From Chloroflexota bacterium (lineage in GTDB: Bacteria; Chloroflexota; Dehalococcoidia; JACQUE01), in assembly GCA_016210425.1 (NCBI GenBank), contig JACQUE010000055.1, positions 1-14,808 on the forward strand: DNA of 14,808 nucleotides. The letters are read 5' to 3'. The notes beneath the pieces were generated by a model. It had not been told where the DNA came from. It did no database searches and was given only the letters and a program-made list of their open reading frames with translations. Shown in pieces: positions 1 through 6,728 of this stretch (positions within the stretch are counted from its first letter, which is position 1; each line of letters begins with the position of its first letter). The position numbers and the translations under genes are program-made.

Positions 1-1257
1 CTGGAGAAGAGACCTTACGTTGGGGGAAGGGCGGTCTCTTTCCAGCTAAAGGATACAGGGCAACAGGTGGACAATGGGCAGCACGTCTTCATGGGGTGCT
101 GCACTTATTATGTCGACTTTCTTCGCAAGCTGGGTGTCCACCACAAGGCACATATGCAGAAGCGGTTGAAGGTCCCGATTATCGACGTGAGAGGCCGGAT
201 GAGCGCCCTGGCGTCCTCTCCTCTGCCGGCCCCGTTCCATCTGTTGCCCTCCTTCCTTCGCTACCGCCACCTCTCCATCCGTGACCGTCTCATGGCACTC
301 TATGCCGTTGCCTGCATCCTACTAACCAGCCCCAAGCGGCGCAGTGAGACGGACGGCCTATCCTTTGGGCAATGGCTGAGGTCGCATGGTCAGAGCAAGA
401 AGGCCATCGCCCGCTTCTGGGACCTTCTGGTGCTTGCTACGCTAAACGGCGAATCGGAGGCAGTGAGCGCGTCGATGGCGCTCATGGTCTTCCAGGAAGG
501 CTTCCTCAAGACGGCCCACGGCGCAGACATCGGCTATGCGACAGTGGGGCTGAGCGAGCTCTTATCACGCGAGGCAAAGGCCTACATTGAGGCCAGGGGC
601 GGCCGGGTCTGCACGGGAACGCGGGCCGAGCGCCTTCTGGGCGAGGATTCGCATGTCGATGCCCTCCAGCTCGCCGACGGAACCACCATAAGCGCCCATT
701 GCTACGTCTGCACCGTGCCCTACCACGAGCTACTCAAGCTGTTGCCGGACGGCTGGCGTCGGCAGCCGTTCTTCGCCAAAGCCGAAGGCCTCTCAGCATC
801 ACCTATAGTAAATGCACACGTATGGTATGATAGGCCCGTGACCGACCTGGACTTCGCGGCCTTCCTGGACAGCGATGTCCAGTGGCTCTTCAATAAAAGC
901 AAGATGCTTAGGCAAGCAGAGCACGGACCGCAATATATTTGCGTCTCGCTGAGCGGCGCTGAGAAGTACGTAGGGATGTCTAAACAGGGGCTTCGCGACT
1001 TGCTCATCCCCCAGCTTGCGTCGCTGCTCCCTGCTGCCGGAGACGCTCTTGTCGTCGATTTCACCGTCACCCGCGAGTGGCAGGCCACATTCGCTGTGGC
1101 CCCTGGCTCAGCGCAGCATCGGCTACCGGTTCGCACCCCTATCGAGAACCTATTCCTGGCAGGTGACTGGACCGATACCGGCTGGCCTCCCACCATGGAA
1201 AGCGCAGTCCGCAGCGGCGTCGCCTGCGCGCGGGAGATAGCGAGGGTGTCGGCATGA
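1..1257 (+). CDS. hpnE: Hydroxysqualene dehydroxylase (squalene-associated FAD-dependent desaturase), 5' truncated
   Basis: The reading frame is open from the first base, so the start and roughly the first 35-40 residues, including the FAD-binding GxGxxG, lie outside the window; 418 residues are visible. The product is a flavoprotein of the amine oxidase/phytoene desaturase superfamily. In characterised bacteria HpnE reduces hydroxysqualene to squalene, after HpnC and HpnD, in hopanoid or other triterpenoid synthesis. Diagnostic motifs are GGRA (residues 9-12), VDNGQHVFMGCC (about residues 23-34) and the C-terminal FAD-contacting LAGDWTDTGWPPTMESAVRSG-type block near residues 388-407. A GTG at 67 could be mistaken for the start, but the sequence before it (EKRPYVGGRAVSF) is typical of the family. 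The stop overlaps the next gene's ATG (ATGA), so the two are probably translationally coupled. A carotenoid desaturase is the main alternative; the VDNGQH motif favours HpnE. Confidence 0.88.
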   Translation: MEKRPYVGGRAVSFQLKDTGQQVDNGQHVFMGCCTYYVDFLRKLGVHHKAHMQKRLKVPIIDVRGRMSALASSPLPAPFHLLPSFLRYRHLSIRDRLMALYAVACILLTSPKRRSETDGLSFGQWLRSHGQSKKAIARFWDLLVLATLNGESEAVSASMALMVFQEGFLKTAHGADIGYATVGLSELLSREAKAYIEARGGRVCTGTRAERLLGEDSHVDALQLADGTTISAHCYVCTVPYHELLKLLPDGWRRQPFFAKAEGLSASPIVNAHVWYDRPVTDLDFAAFLDSDVQWLFNKSKMLRQAEHGPQYICVSLSGAEKYVGMSKQGLRDLLIPQLASLLPAAGDALVVDFTVTREWQATFAVAPGSAQHRLPVRTPIENLFLAGDWTDTGWPPTMESAVRSGVACAREIARVSA

Positions 1258-2252
1258 AGGCTCTCATCCTGGCCCCGTTCTCCAGCGAGGGGCTGGCGCG
1301 CCTGCGCGGGCGCATGGAAGTCGTCCACGAGAGCTGGATGGAGACGCAGCGCCTCTACGATCCCGAGGAGCTGGGCCAGCGGCTTGGTGCTGAAGGCATC
1401 GACTTCCTTGTCGTCGAGGCTGATTTCATCTTCCCCGAGCTTCTGGAACAGGCCCCGAATCTGAAACTCGTCGGCATCTGCCGCCAGGCCCTCAACCACG
1501 TCGACATAGACTCGGCCACCGAGCGTGGCGTGGTCATAGTGAATACCCCGGCAAGGAACGCGACGGCCGTGGCCGAGCTGACCATCGGCCTCATGCTTTC
1601 GCTGGCGCGGCAGATCCCATCCGCCTCGATCCTCGTTGCTAATGGGGGCTGGAACGATCCCGTTCTGCCGTACCTGACCCTGCGGGGCGTGGAGTTAGCA
1701 GGCAAGACTGCGGGTATCGTCGGCCTGGGCGCTATTGGTTCGCGGGTCGCGCGACGCCTCTGCGCTATGGAGATGCAAGTCCTCGGCTACGATCCCTATG
1801 TCGACGAAGCCTCAGCCACGCAGATGGGTGTGACGCTGGCGCCGCTAGAGGAGATGATACGGCAGGCCGACTTCCTATCGCTGCACCTGCCTTCGAGCAG
1901 TCGTACGGCGGGCATCATCTCCAGCTCTCGCATAGATTCGATGAAGCCCACGGCCTTTCTCGTTAACACCGCGAGCTACGCGGCCGTCGACGAAAACGCC
2001 CTTGTTGCCGCCCTGCGCGAAAGCCGCCTGGCCGGCGCCGCCTTCGACGTCTTCGAGACTCACCCCATCGCAGAAAGCAGCCCGTTGCTCAAGCTGCCCA
2101 ATGTTATCCTGACGCCTCACATCGGCGGCGCCACCGATGAAACCGTGGCCCGGCACTCGCGCATGATAGTGCGGGACATCGAGCGCTTTCTCGATGGCCA
2201 GCCGCCCCTCAACATGGTAAACGCGGAGGTCTGGACAGCACGTGTTCGCTAG
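1254..2252 (+). CDS. D-isomer-specific 2-hydroxyacid dehydrogenase family protein with altered catalytic residues
   Basis: This 332-residue protein has the two-domain fold of SerA-like dehydrogenases. The NAD-binding Rossmann motif GLGAIG is at residues 157-162, with an acidic ribose-binding residue at D180, and the catalytic-domain hallmark TPHIGGAT surrounds H289. Active family members use an Arg/Glu/His set. Here the Arg of the usual NxxRGxxVD motif is S241 (NTASYAAVDENAL), and the Glu 29 residues later is H270 (DVFETHPI). Only H289 is retained. NAD binding is therefore likely, but ordinary 2-hydroxyacid oxidation is uncertain. The ATG overlaps the hpnE stop by 4 nt, and the 3' end overlaps the kinase start by 11 nt, so it is the middle gene of a coupled run. 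It could act on an unusual substrate from the kinase/aldolase pathway, or be a non-catalytic sensor. Family assignment is firm; function is not. Confidence 0.88.
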   Translation: MKALILAPFSSEGLARLRGRMEVVHESWMETQRLYDPEELGQRLGAEGIDFLVVEADFIFPELLEQAPNLKLVGICRQALNHVDIDSATERGVVIVNTPARNATAVAELTIGLMLSLARQIPSASILVANGGWNDPVLPYLTLRGVELAGKTAGIVGLGAIGSRVARRLCAMEMQVLGYDPYVDEASATQMGVTLAPLEEMIRQADFLSLHLPSSSRTAGIISSSRIDSMKPTAFLVNTASYAAVDENALVAALRESRLAGAAFDVFETHPIAESSPLLKLPNVILTPHIGGATDETVARHSRMIVRDIERFLDGQPPLNMVNAEVWTARVR

Positions 2253-3768
2253 ATATCTGCTTGTCATCGACCTCGGCACCAGCAAGGTCCGCTGCGCCCT
2301 TGTCGATGCACGCGGTCGCATCGTCTCGATGGCTGCCCGTGCCCTCACCTATCAGACGCCACAGGAAGTCGCGCCCCTCGGACGGGAATTCTCGGCCCAG
2401 GCTGTGTGGGCCCTCGTCAGAGATGTGGCGAAGGAAGCGATGGCCAAAGGCGGAGCCGGCAGAGCGGATGTCATCGGGGTGAGCGCAACCAGCCAGCGGC
2501 TGGGCGTCGTCTTCCTGGACGAGGCGGGCGAGGAGCTGTACGCCGGGCCAAATCTGGACCTGCGGGCTCTGATGGAAGGGTTGGCCATCGACGAGGCCCA
2601 CAACAAGGCCATATTCACCGTTACGGGCCACCTGCCATCTTTCCTTTTCGCGCCCGCCAAACTAAAATGGTTCCTGGTCAACCGTCCCGACATCTTCAAT
2701 CGCATCAGGACTGCTCTGCCAATCGCCGACTGGCTTATTTACAAGCTGACCGGTGAGCGGGCGGGCGAAGCTTCGCTGGCGGTAGAGACCGGCCTGGCGG
2801 ATGCCCGAACAGGCGACTGGGCCGAAGCTGTTTTTGAGCTCCTTAGCCTGCCATGCCACCTTGGGATGCCCTTGCTACAGGCCGGTACGCGCATCGGCGG
2901 CTTGAAACCAGGCCCTGCCGGCGAGCTGGGGCTGTCGGCTGGAACCCCCGTGGCAGCAGGAGGGCCGGACACGCAATGCGGGCTCCTGGGCATGGGGGTT
3001 GCTGAGCCGGGGCAGGCCGGCGTCGTTGTGGGCTGGAGCGCCCCCGTACAGCTATGCACAGCGGCCCCCGTTTTCGATGTTGGGGCTCGGATCTGGACCG
3101 GGCTACACATGCTCCCCGAACGCTGGATCCTGGAGAGCAGCGCCACCGAGGCCGGCAATGCCTATCGCTGGTTGGTCTCGCTTCTTTTCAGCGGAGATGA
3201 CCCCCAGCGCTATGCTGCCGCGGAGGCCCTTGCCGGCAAGACAGCCGAGGCAGCAGATGGCAGTATGGATGCTCTCGCGCTCTTGGGTCCCTCGACGATG
3301 AACATGGGCGACCTGCGGCTACGCTTCGGCGGCATGTTGTTCCCTCTGCCGCTCAGCGTTATGTCAACGGATAAAGGGCACCTGCTGCTGGCAACGCTGG
3401 AGAACGTTGCTTTCGCTATAAAGGCTAACCTCGACCAGGTAGAGGAGATATCGGGCGCGAGAGCGAGCAGGCTAGCCCTTGGCGGCGGCCTGGCCCAGAG
3501 CGCCATCTTCGGCCGCCTACTAGCCGATGCCCTGGGACGCCCGATTGAAGTGGCCTCGACACCGGAGGTATCGACTATTGGAGCCGCGATGTGCGCTGCG
3601 GTCGGAGCTGGAGCCTATCCCACCCTTCGGGATGCTTGCGCCGCTATGGCTTGCGATAGCAGCATCGTTGAACCGGGGACCTCTGCGCACGATGAGGCAC
3701 TGGAGCGCTACGAACGCTGGCTCGTTGCCGGGAGGCACCTGGACCAGCTAAGCGTCGCCCTGGGCTAA
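2242..3768 (+). CDS. FGGY-family carbohydrate kinase (LsrK/xylulokinase-like)
   Basis: The 508-residue product has the two actin-like ATPase domains of FGGY sugar kinases. The N-terminal phosphate loop is DLGTS (10-14). The substrate-side segment is SATSQRLG followed by GPNLDLRA (about 81-109), reminiscent of autoinducer-2 kinase LsrK. The catalytic-base motif GGPDTQCG (240-247) puts the presumed base at D243, and the nucleotide motif LGGGLAQS (413-420) is in the C-terminal domain. The enzyme should phosphorylate a hydroxyl of a sugar, sugar acid or sugar-like substrate using ATP. The GTG start at 2242 has GGAGGT about 11 nt upstream inside the preceding gene and overlaps it by 11 nt. With the class II aldolase immediately downstream, kinase then aldol cleavage is the likely order, as in fuculose or deoxypentose salvage. 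The true substrate cannot be read from the sequence, and the LsrK resemblance should not be taken as proof of AI-2 processing. Confidence 0.88.
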   Translation: MFARYLLVIDLGTSKVRCALVDARGRIVSMAARALTYQTPQEVAPLGREFSAQAVWALVRDVAKEAMAKGGAGRADVIGVSATSQRLGVVFLDEAGEELYAGPNLDLRALMEGLAIDEAHNKAIFTVTGHLPSFLFAPAKLKWFLVNRPDIFNRIRTALPIADWLIYKLTGERAGEASLAVETGLADARTGDWAEAVFELLSLPCHLGMPLLQAGTRIGGLKPGPAGELGLSAGTPVAAGGPDTQCGLLGMGVAEPGQAGVVVGWSAPVQLCTAAPVFDVGARIWTGLHMLPERWILESSATEAGNAYRWLVSLLFSGDDPQRYAAAEALAGKTAEAADGSMDALALLGPSTMNMGDLRLRFGGMLFPLPLSVMSTDKGHLLLATLENVAFAIKANLDQVEEISGARASRLALGGGLAQSAIFGRLLADALGRPIEVASTPEVSTIGAAMCAAVGAGAYPTLRDACAAMACDSSIVEPGTSAHDEALERYERWLVAGRHLDQLSVALG

Positions 3769-3796
3769 GCTACCAAGACGAGAGGTGTATTAGGCA

Positions 3797-4456
3797 GTGA
3801 GCATATGGGACGCGGAGAGAAGGTCTGTCCTTCAGACAGCGCAGCAGCTTCTGCGTAAAGGGCTGGTCAGCGGCAGCAGCGGCAACGTCAGCATGCGCCT
3901 CCGCCCGCCTGATGGCGCCGACCTGCTTGCGGTTACTCCCAGCCGCAGGCGCTACGAGGAGCTGCAGCCGCAGGATATAGCGGTCATCGACTTTGAGGGC
4001 GAGCCCGTTGAAGGCGAGTTGATACCGTCCATTGAGAGCATGATGCATGTGGCCATATACCGGGTGCGGCCGGATGTCGGAGCTGTCATCCATAACCACT
4101 CGGTCTACGCCTCGGTCCTCGCGGTCGCCAGGCTAGACCTGCCGCCAATTATCGACGAGCTTGTGACTTACGTCGGCGGAGAGGTCAAGGTGGCCGACTA
4201 TGGCTTCCCCGGCAGCGAAGAGCTGGCGGAGAACGCTTGTGCAGGCCTTGGTGAGCGAAATGCGGTCCTACTGGCGAACCACGGCGTCATCGCTGTAGGA
4301 GCCGATCTGGCCGAGGCCCTTAGCGTAAGCGAGCTGGTGGAGCGGGCGGCCATGATCTACGTCTATGCGTCGCTTCTCGGCAAGGTCAGTCTGTTGCCCT
4401 CAGATGTTGTTGAGGCCGAGAAGGGCTTCTTCCGTATGTTGCACGGAGCAAAATAG
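3797..4456 (+). CDS. Class II aldolase/adducin family protein (fuculose-phosphate aldolase-like)
   Basis: This 219-residue protein matches the length and motif order of L-fuculose-1-phosphate/L-ribulose-5-phosphate family enzymes. The substrate-phosphate loop GNVS is at 29-32 and TPS at 47-49. The catalytic acid/base Glu is E80 in PSIESMMH. The zinc ligands are H99 and H101 (IHNH) and H162 (LLANHGV). All residues expected for zinc-dependent aldol cleavage are present, so a working lyase yielding DHAP or a related triose is likely. The GTG start at 3797 is preceded by AGAGGTG with about 9 nt spacing; the in-frame ATG-like triplets nearby are not better placed. It lies 28 nt behind the FGGY kinase, so the kinase product is its probable substrate. 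Epimerase, decarboxylase (OtnC-type) and deoxyribose-phosphate shunt aldolase activities are alternatives within the same fold. Confidence 0.9.
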   Translation: MSIWDAERRSVLQTAQQLLRKGLVSGSSGNVSMRLRPPDGADLLAVTPSRRRYEELQPQDIAVIDFEGEPVEGELIPSIESMMHVAIYRVRPDVGAVIHNHSVYASVLAVARLDLPPIIDELVTYVGGEVKVADYGFPGSEELAENACAGLGERNAVLLANHGVIAVGADLAEALSVSELVERAAMIYVYASLLGKVSLLPSDVVEAEKGFFRMLHGAK

Positions 4457-4506
4457 AACCGCCGAGGCCCTGATGGGGGCCAAGGGAGGATGAGAAGGAG
4501 GACCCA

Positions 4507-4872
4507 TTGATCTCTGTACCGGCTTTTCTGCTGCGCAGGCTCTATGTGAAAGGGAGCCTGAAGAACACCGCGAATGGCTTCGCGTTTCAACTGCAGAATT
4601 CGCTCGGCTCAGGCTACGCCAAGGAGATGCTCCCTCTGACCCTGAACGGCCAGGAAATCCCTCTCGAGACCGCGTCTTTTTCCCTGGACGGGCAAGTGAC
4701 CCCATTCTCAGAGGTCAATGAGGAGAAGCCATTCACCCTCCCCATGAATAAATCGATCCTCATCGAGGTGAAGGGGAAGACGCTGGAGCCTAAACCCCAC
4801 AAGGTGGGCATGGCCTTCGTGGTATCGGGGCTTGGCAAGCTGAGCTTCGACGTAACCGACACGCCCGCCTAG
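4507..4872 (+). CDS. Small conserved-looking protein of unknown function (121 aa)
   Basis: I do not recognise a characterised function. The TTG start at 4507 is set by a strong Shine-Dalgarno (AAGGAGG, 4495-4501) five bases upstream. The protein opens with a short basic hydrophobic segment, then KGSLKNTANGFAF, and alternates polar and hydrophobic residues in a way that suggests a beta-sandwich. There are no cysteines and no convincing membrane helix or signal peptide. From memory, similar ~120-aa proteins (LYVKGSLKNT... near the N-terminus) occur in Chloroflexota and archaeal genomes and are sometimes labelled hydroxymethylglutaryl-CoA reductase; they are far too short for that enzyme, so I do not adopt the name. 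It lies 50 nt behind the aldolase on the same strand and may be the last gene of that run. Its TAG shares bases with the opposing uppP stop (CTAG at 4869-4872). Confidence 0.75.
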   Translation: MISVPAFLLRRLYVKGSLKNTANGFAFQLQNSLGSGYAKEMLPLTLNGQEIPLETASFSLDGQVTPFSEVNEEKPFTLPMNKSILIEVKGKTLEPKPHKVGMAFVVSGLGKLSFDVTDTPA

Positions 4873-5693
4873 CGGGTAGCAACATACACGATGACGATGG
4901 CCACGGCGAGAGCGATCCGGTAGTAGGCGAAGACGTTGAGCCTGTGGTTGGCGAGGAAGCGCAGGAGATACCTGATAGCCAGGTAGCCGAAGAACGCCGC
5001 CGCCAGGAACCCCACAGCCAGCACCTTCATCTCTGAGCCAGCTTCGGTCCCTGTGAGCACGTCCAGCGCCTTCTTACCCCCAGCCCCAGCCACAATCGGT
5101 ATCGATAGCAGGAATGTGAAGCGGGCCGCCCCCTCCCGCGTAATGCCCCTGAACATCCCCGTGCTGATCGTGATCCCGGAGCGCGAGACGCCGGGCACAA
5201 GGGCGAGAGCCTGGGCCGCGCCCATCGCAATGGCATCCCAAAGCCGCGTGCGCGTCAGTCCCCGTTCCTGGCTGCCCCAGCGCTCGGCTGCCAGGAGCAC
5301 CGGCGCGAAGCCGGCCAGCATGCCGGCTACCACCAGCGGCGACCGCAGCGAGTCCTCGATAGGCTTCTCGAAAAGAATACCCATCAGCACGGCCGGCACG
5401 GTTGCCAAAAGGAGCAGCCAGGCCAGTTGCGCCTGCGGCGAGTAAACGGGATTGCGGCGAGCGATGCTGCCGACCAGGGCCGCCAGCAGGGATAGGATGT
5501 CCCGCCAGAAGAAAGCCAAGATCGCCAGCAAAGTCCCCAGGTGGATGACGGCATCGAAGGCCAGCCCGAACTGCGCCTCGTTGGCGCCCAGGCCCTTCTC
5601 AACAAGAATCAAGTGACCGGTACTGCTGATAGGCCAGAACTCCGTCACCCCCTGGATGAAGCCCATCAGCAAGGCCCGCAGGACATCTAGCAA
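4869..5693 (-). CDS. uppP: Undecaprenyl-diphosphatase (BacA/UppP family)
   Basis: A polytopic membrane enzyme that dephosphorylates undecaprenyl pyrophosphate to recycle the lipid carrier for peptidoglycan and other envelope polymers; overexpression of family members gives bacitracin resistance. The 274-residue length is normal. The first signature, QGVTEFWPISSTGH (14-27), supplies the (E/Q)xxxE motif (Q14, E18) and the conserved His H27. The second, PGVSRSG (167-173), supplies the Arg equivalent to R174 of the E. coli enzyme (R171 here). Several hydrophobic helices span the rest. The start is TTG at 5693, with GAGAGG about 10 nt upstream; no better in-frame ATG precedes the QGVTEF block. It converges on the small-protein gene with overlapping stop codons and lies downstream of the enoyl-CoA hydratase gene on the same strand, 117 nt away, probably with its own promoter. 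Confidence 0.96.
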   Translation of the reverse strand: MLDVLRALLMGFIQGVTEFWPISSTGHLILVEKGLGANEAQFGLAFDAVIHLGTLLAILAFFWRDILSLLAALVGSIARRNPVYSPQAQLAWLLLLATVPAVLMGILFEKPIEDSLRSPLVVAGMLAGFAPVLLAAERWGSQERGLTRTRLWDAIAMGAAQALALVPGVSRSGITISTGMFRGITREGAARFTFLLSIPIVAGAGGKKALDVLTGTEAGSEMKVLAVGFLAAAFFGYLAIRYLLRFLANHRLNVFAYYRIALAVAIVIVYVATR

Positions 5694-5734
5694 CCCTGGT
5701 TACCTCTCTCCAAGCAGCGTCTCCTTACTATCCC

Positions 5735-5763
5735 TTGGCGGTACCTGGCTTAGGTGGTACAAT
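5735..5763 (+). promoter_or_regulatory. Candidate + strand promoter (extended -10), antisense to the hydratase gene
   Basis: TTGGCG at 5735-5740 is followed after 17 bp by TACAAT at 5758-5763, with TG one base before the -10 (an extended -10). The match is 4/6 plus 5/6. No + strand gene follows: transcription would run into the 3' end of the enoyl-CoA hydratase gene in antisense. It overlaps the candidate uppP promoter on the other strand. This is a motif match only and may be chance. Confidence 0.3.
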
Positions 5764-5786
5764 ACCCCAGCATCTAAAGAGGGCAA
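5759..5786 (-). promoter_or_regulatory. Candidate promoter for uppP
   Basis: On the minus strand TTGCCC (5786-5781) and TATTGT (5764-5759) are separated by 16 bp; each matches the sigma-70 consensus at 4 of 6 positions. A transcript starting near 5752 would have a leader of about 60 nt before the TTG start of uppP. The -10 bases are shared with the opposite-strand candidate, because TACAATA reads TATTGTA on the other strand. Support is by motif and position only. Confidence 0.35.
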
Positions 5787-5810
5787 GTAGCCATCAGGAG
5801 GCGGTCTACG

Positions 5811-6602
5811 CTACTCTCCCTTCCAGTTGGGCTTTCTCTTCTCGGCGAAGGCGCGGGCGCCCTCAATGCGGTCCTGAGACGTATTCATGACCTGCGCCCA
5901 GTAGTAGTTGCGGGCCATGGCATCGGGCAGCGGCAGCCCAAGGCCGATCATGGCGGTCTGCTTGCTGGCCAGCAGGGAGAGAGGGGCGTTCTCCATTATC
6001 TCGAGAGCCCACTTCTCGGCTGTGGCCATGAGCTGGTCCGGAGGCACCACCTCGTTGACGAGGCCCCAGCGCTGGGCCTCTTGGGCGCTGATGAAGCGGC
6101 CGGTCAAGATATAGCCCATAGCTATCTTAAAGGGGATCTGGCGCGGCAGCCGATGGAGACCGCCGGCACCGGCGTGCAAGCCCCGCTTCACCTCGGGGAG
6201 CCCAAACTGGACCCTCTCGGAGGCGATGATGATGTCGCAGGCGAGGGCGATCTCGAACCCGCCGCCGAGAGCGTAGCCGTTGACCGCCGCGATCATGGGC
6301 TTCCAGCAGTCGAAGAAGCTGGTGTTGCCGCCGAAGCCACCCGCCAGAGGGCGCATGGAGGGAGCCTGCCCCTGGCTGGCCATCTCTGCGGCATACTTCA
6401 GGTCATTACCGGCTGAGAAGGCCCGATCGCCGGCGCCGGTCAGGATCGCGACGCGGGCTTGAGGGTCATCCCTAAAGTCGCACCAGACGTTGTAGAGTTC
6501 CTCTGAGGTAGGAGGATGGATGGCGTTATAGACTTCGGGCCGGTTGAGGATAACGTAGGCGATGCCATCCTTCTTCTCGTAGAGGACGTACTTGTAGGAC
6601 AT
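5811..6602 (-). CDS. Enoyl-CoA hydratase/isomerase family protein (crotonase fold, CaiD-like)
   Basis: A 263-residue crotonase that should hydrate a trans-2-enoyl-CoA or a related unsaturated acyl-CoA. The oxyanion-hole segments are AFSAGNDL (61-68) and NGYALGGGFE (108-117). Both catalytic glutamates of true hydratases are present: E117 in GGGFEIAL and E137 in FGLPEVKRG. The segment FRDDPQARVAILTGAG resembles carnitine-pathway CaiD. The open frame extends to an ATG at 6686, but that ATG overlaps a TATAAT box, and the extra 28 residues are Pro/Ala-rich and unlike the family. I choose the ATG at 6602, which has AAAGGA 8-9 nt upstream; ATG 6611 is a close second. It is divergent from two CaiB/BaiF CoA-transferase genes, so a shared acyl-CoA pathway is likely. 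The actual substrate is not determinable; the CaiD resemblance is not proof of carnitine metabolism. Confidence 0.93.
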   Translation of the reverse strand: MSYKYVLYEKKDGIAYVILNRPEVYNAIHPPTSEELYNVWCDFRDDPQARVAILTGAGDRAFSAGNDLKYAAEMASQGQAPSMRPLAGGFGGNTSFFDCWKPMIAAVNGYALGGGFEIALACDIIIASERVQFGLPEVKRGLHAGAGGLHRLPRQIPFKIAMGYILTGRFISAQEAQRWGLVNEVVPPDQLMATAEKWALEIMENAPLSLLASKQTAMIGLGLPLPDAMARNYYWAQVMNTSQDRIEGARAFAEKRKPNWKGE

Positions 6603-6684
6603 GCTGCCCATCCTTTCTGATTCACTTAGCACGAGGCCTAGCAACACAGCCGCTGCGGGCGCGGGCGGGGGCAACGAACGGCTC

Positions 6685-6690
6685 ATTATA
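6685..6690 (-). promoter_or_regulatory. -10 box (TATAAT) upstream of the enoyl-CoA hydratase gene
   Basis: A perfect TATAAT on the minus strand sits about 83 nt before the chosen hydratase start. The hexamer 17 bp upstream, TGCTCA, matches the -35 consensus at only 3 of 6 positions, so an activator or a different sigma preference is possible. A transcript would begin near 6678, which rules out translation from the in-frame ATG at 6686. I see no good + strand promoter for the CoA-transferase genes in the same 126-bp divergent region. Confidence 0.5.
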
Positions 6691-6728
6691 CCCTATTCTT
6701 GCAAGGATGAGCACATGGAGGGGCCGAG

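Noticed and set aside
720..1499. 259-codon open frame on the minus strand
   Set aside because: It lies across the hpnE/dehydrogenase junction, both with clear family motifs on the + strand. Its translation is Ser/Arg-rich with no motif; it is a GC-rich shadow frame.
4490..4510. Six-codon ATG frame (with AGA-AGG-AGG) ending in TGA that overlaps the TTG start of the small-protein gene
   Set aside because: The Arg codons are simply the Shine-Dalgarno of the real gene, and the supposed ribosome site abuts the ATG with no spacing.
6603..6686. N-terminal extension of the enoyl-CoA hydratase as a signal peptide
   Set aside because: It overlaps a TATAAT box, has no ribosome-binding site, and is not expected for a cytoplasmic crotonase.
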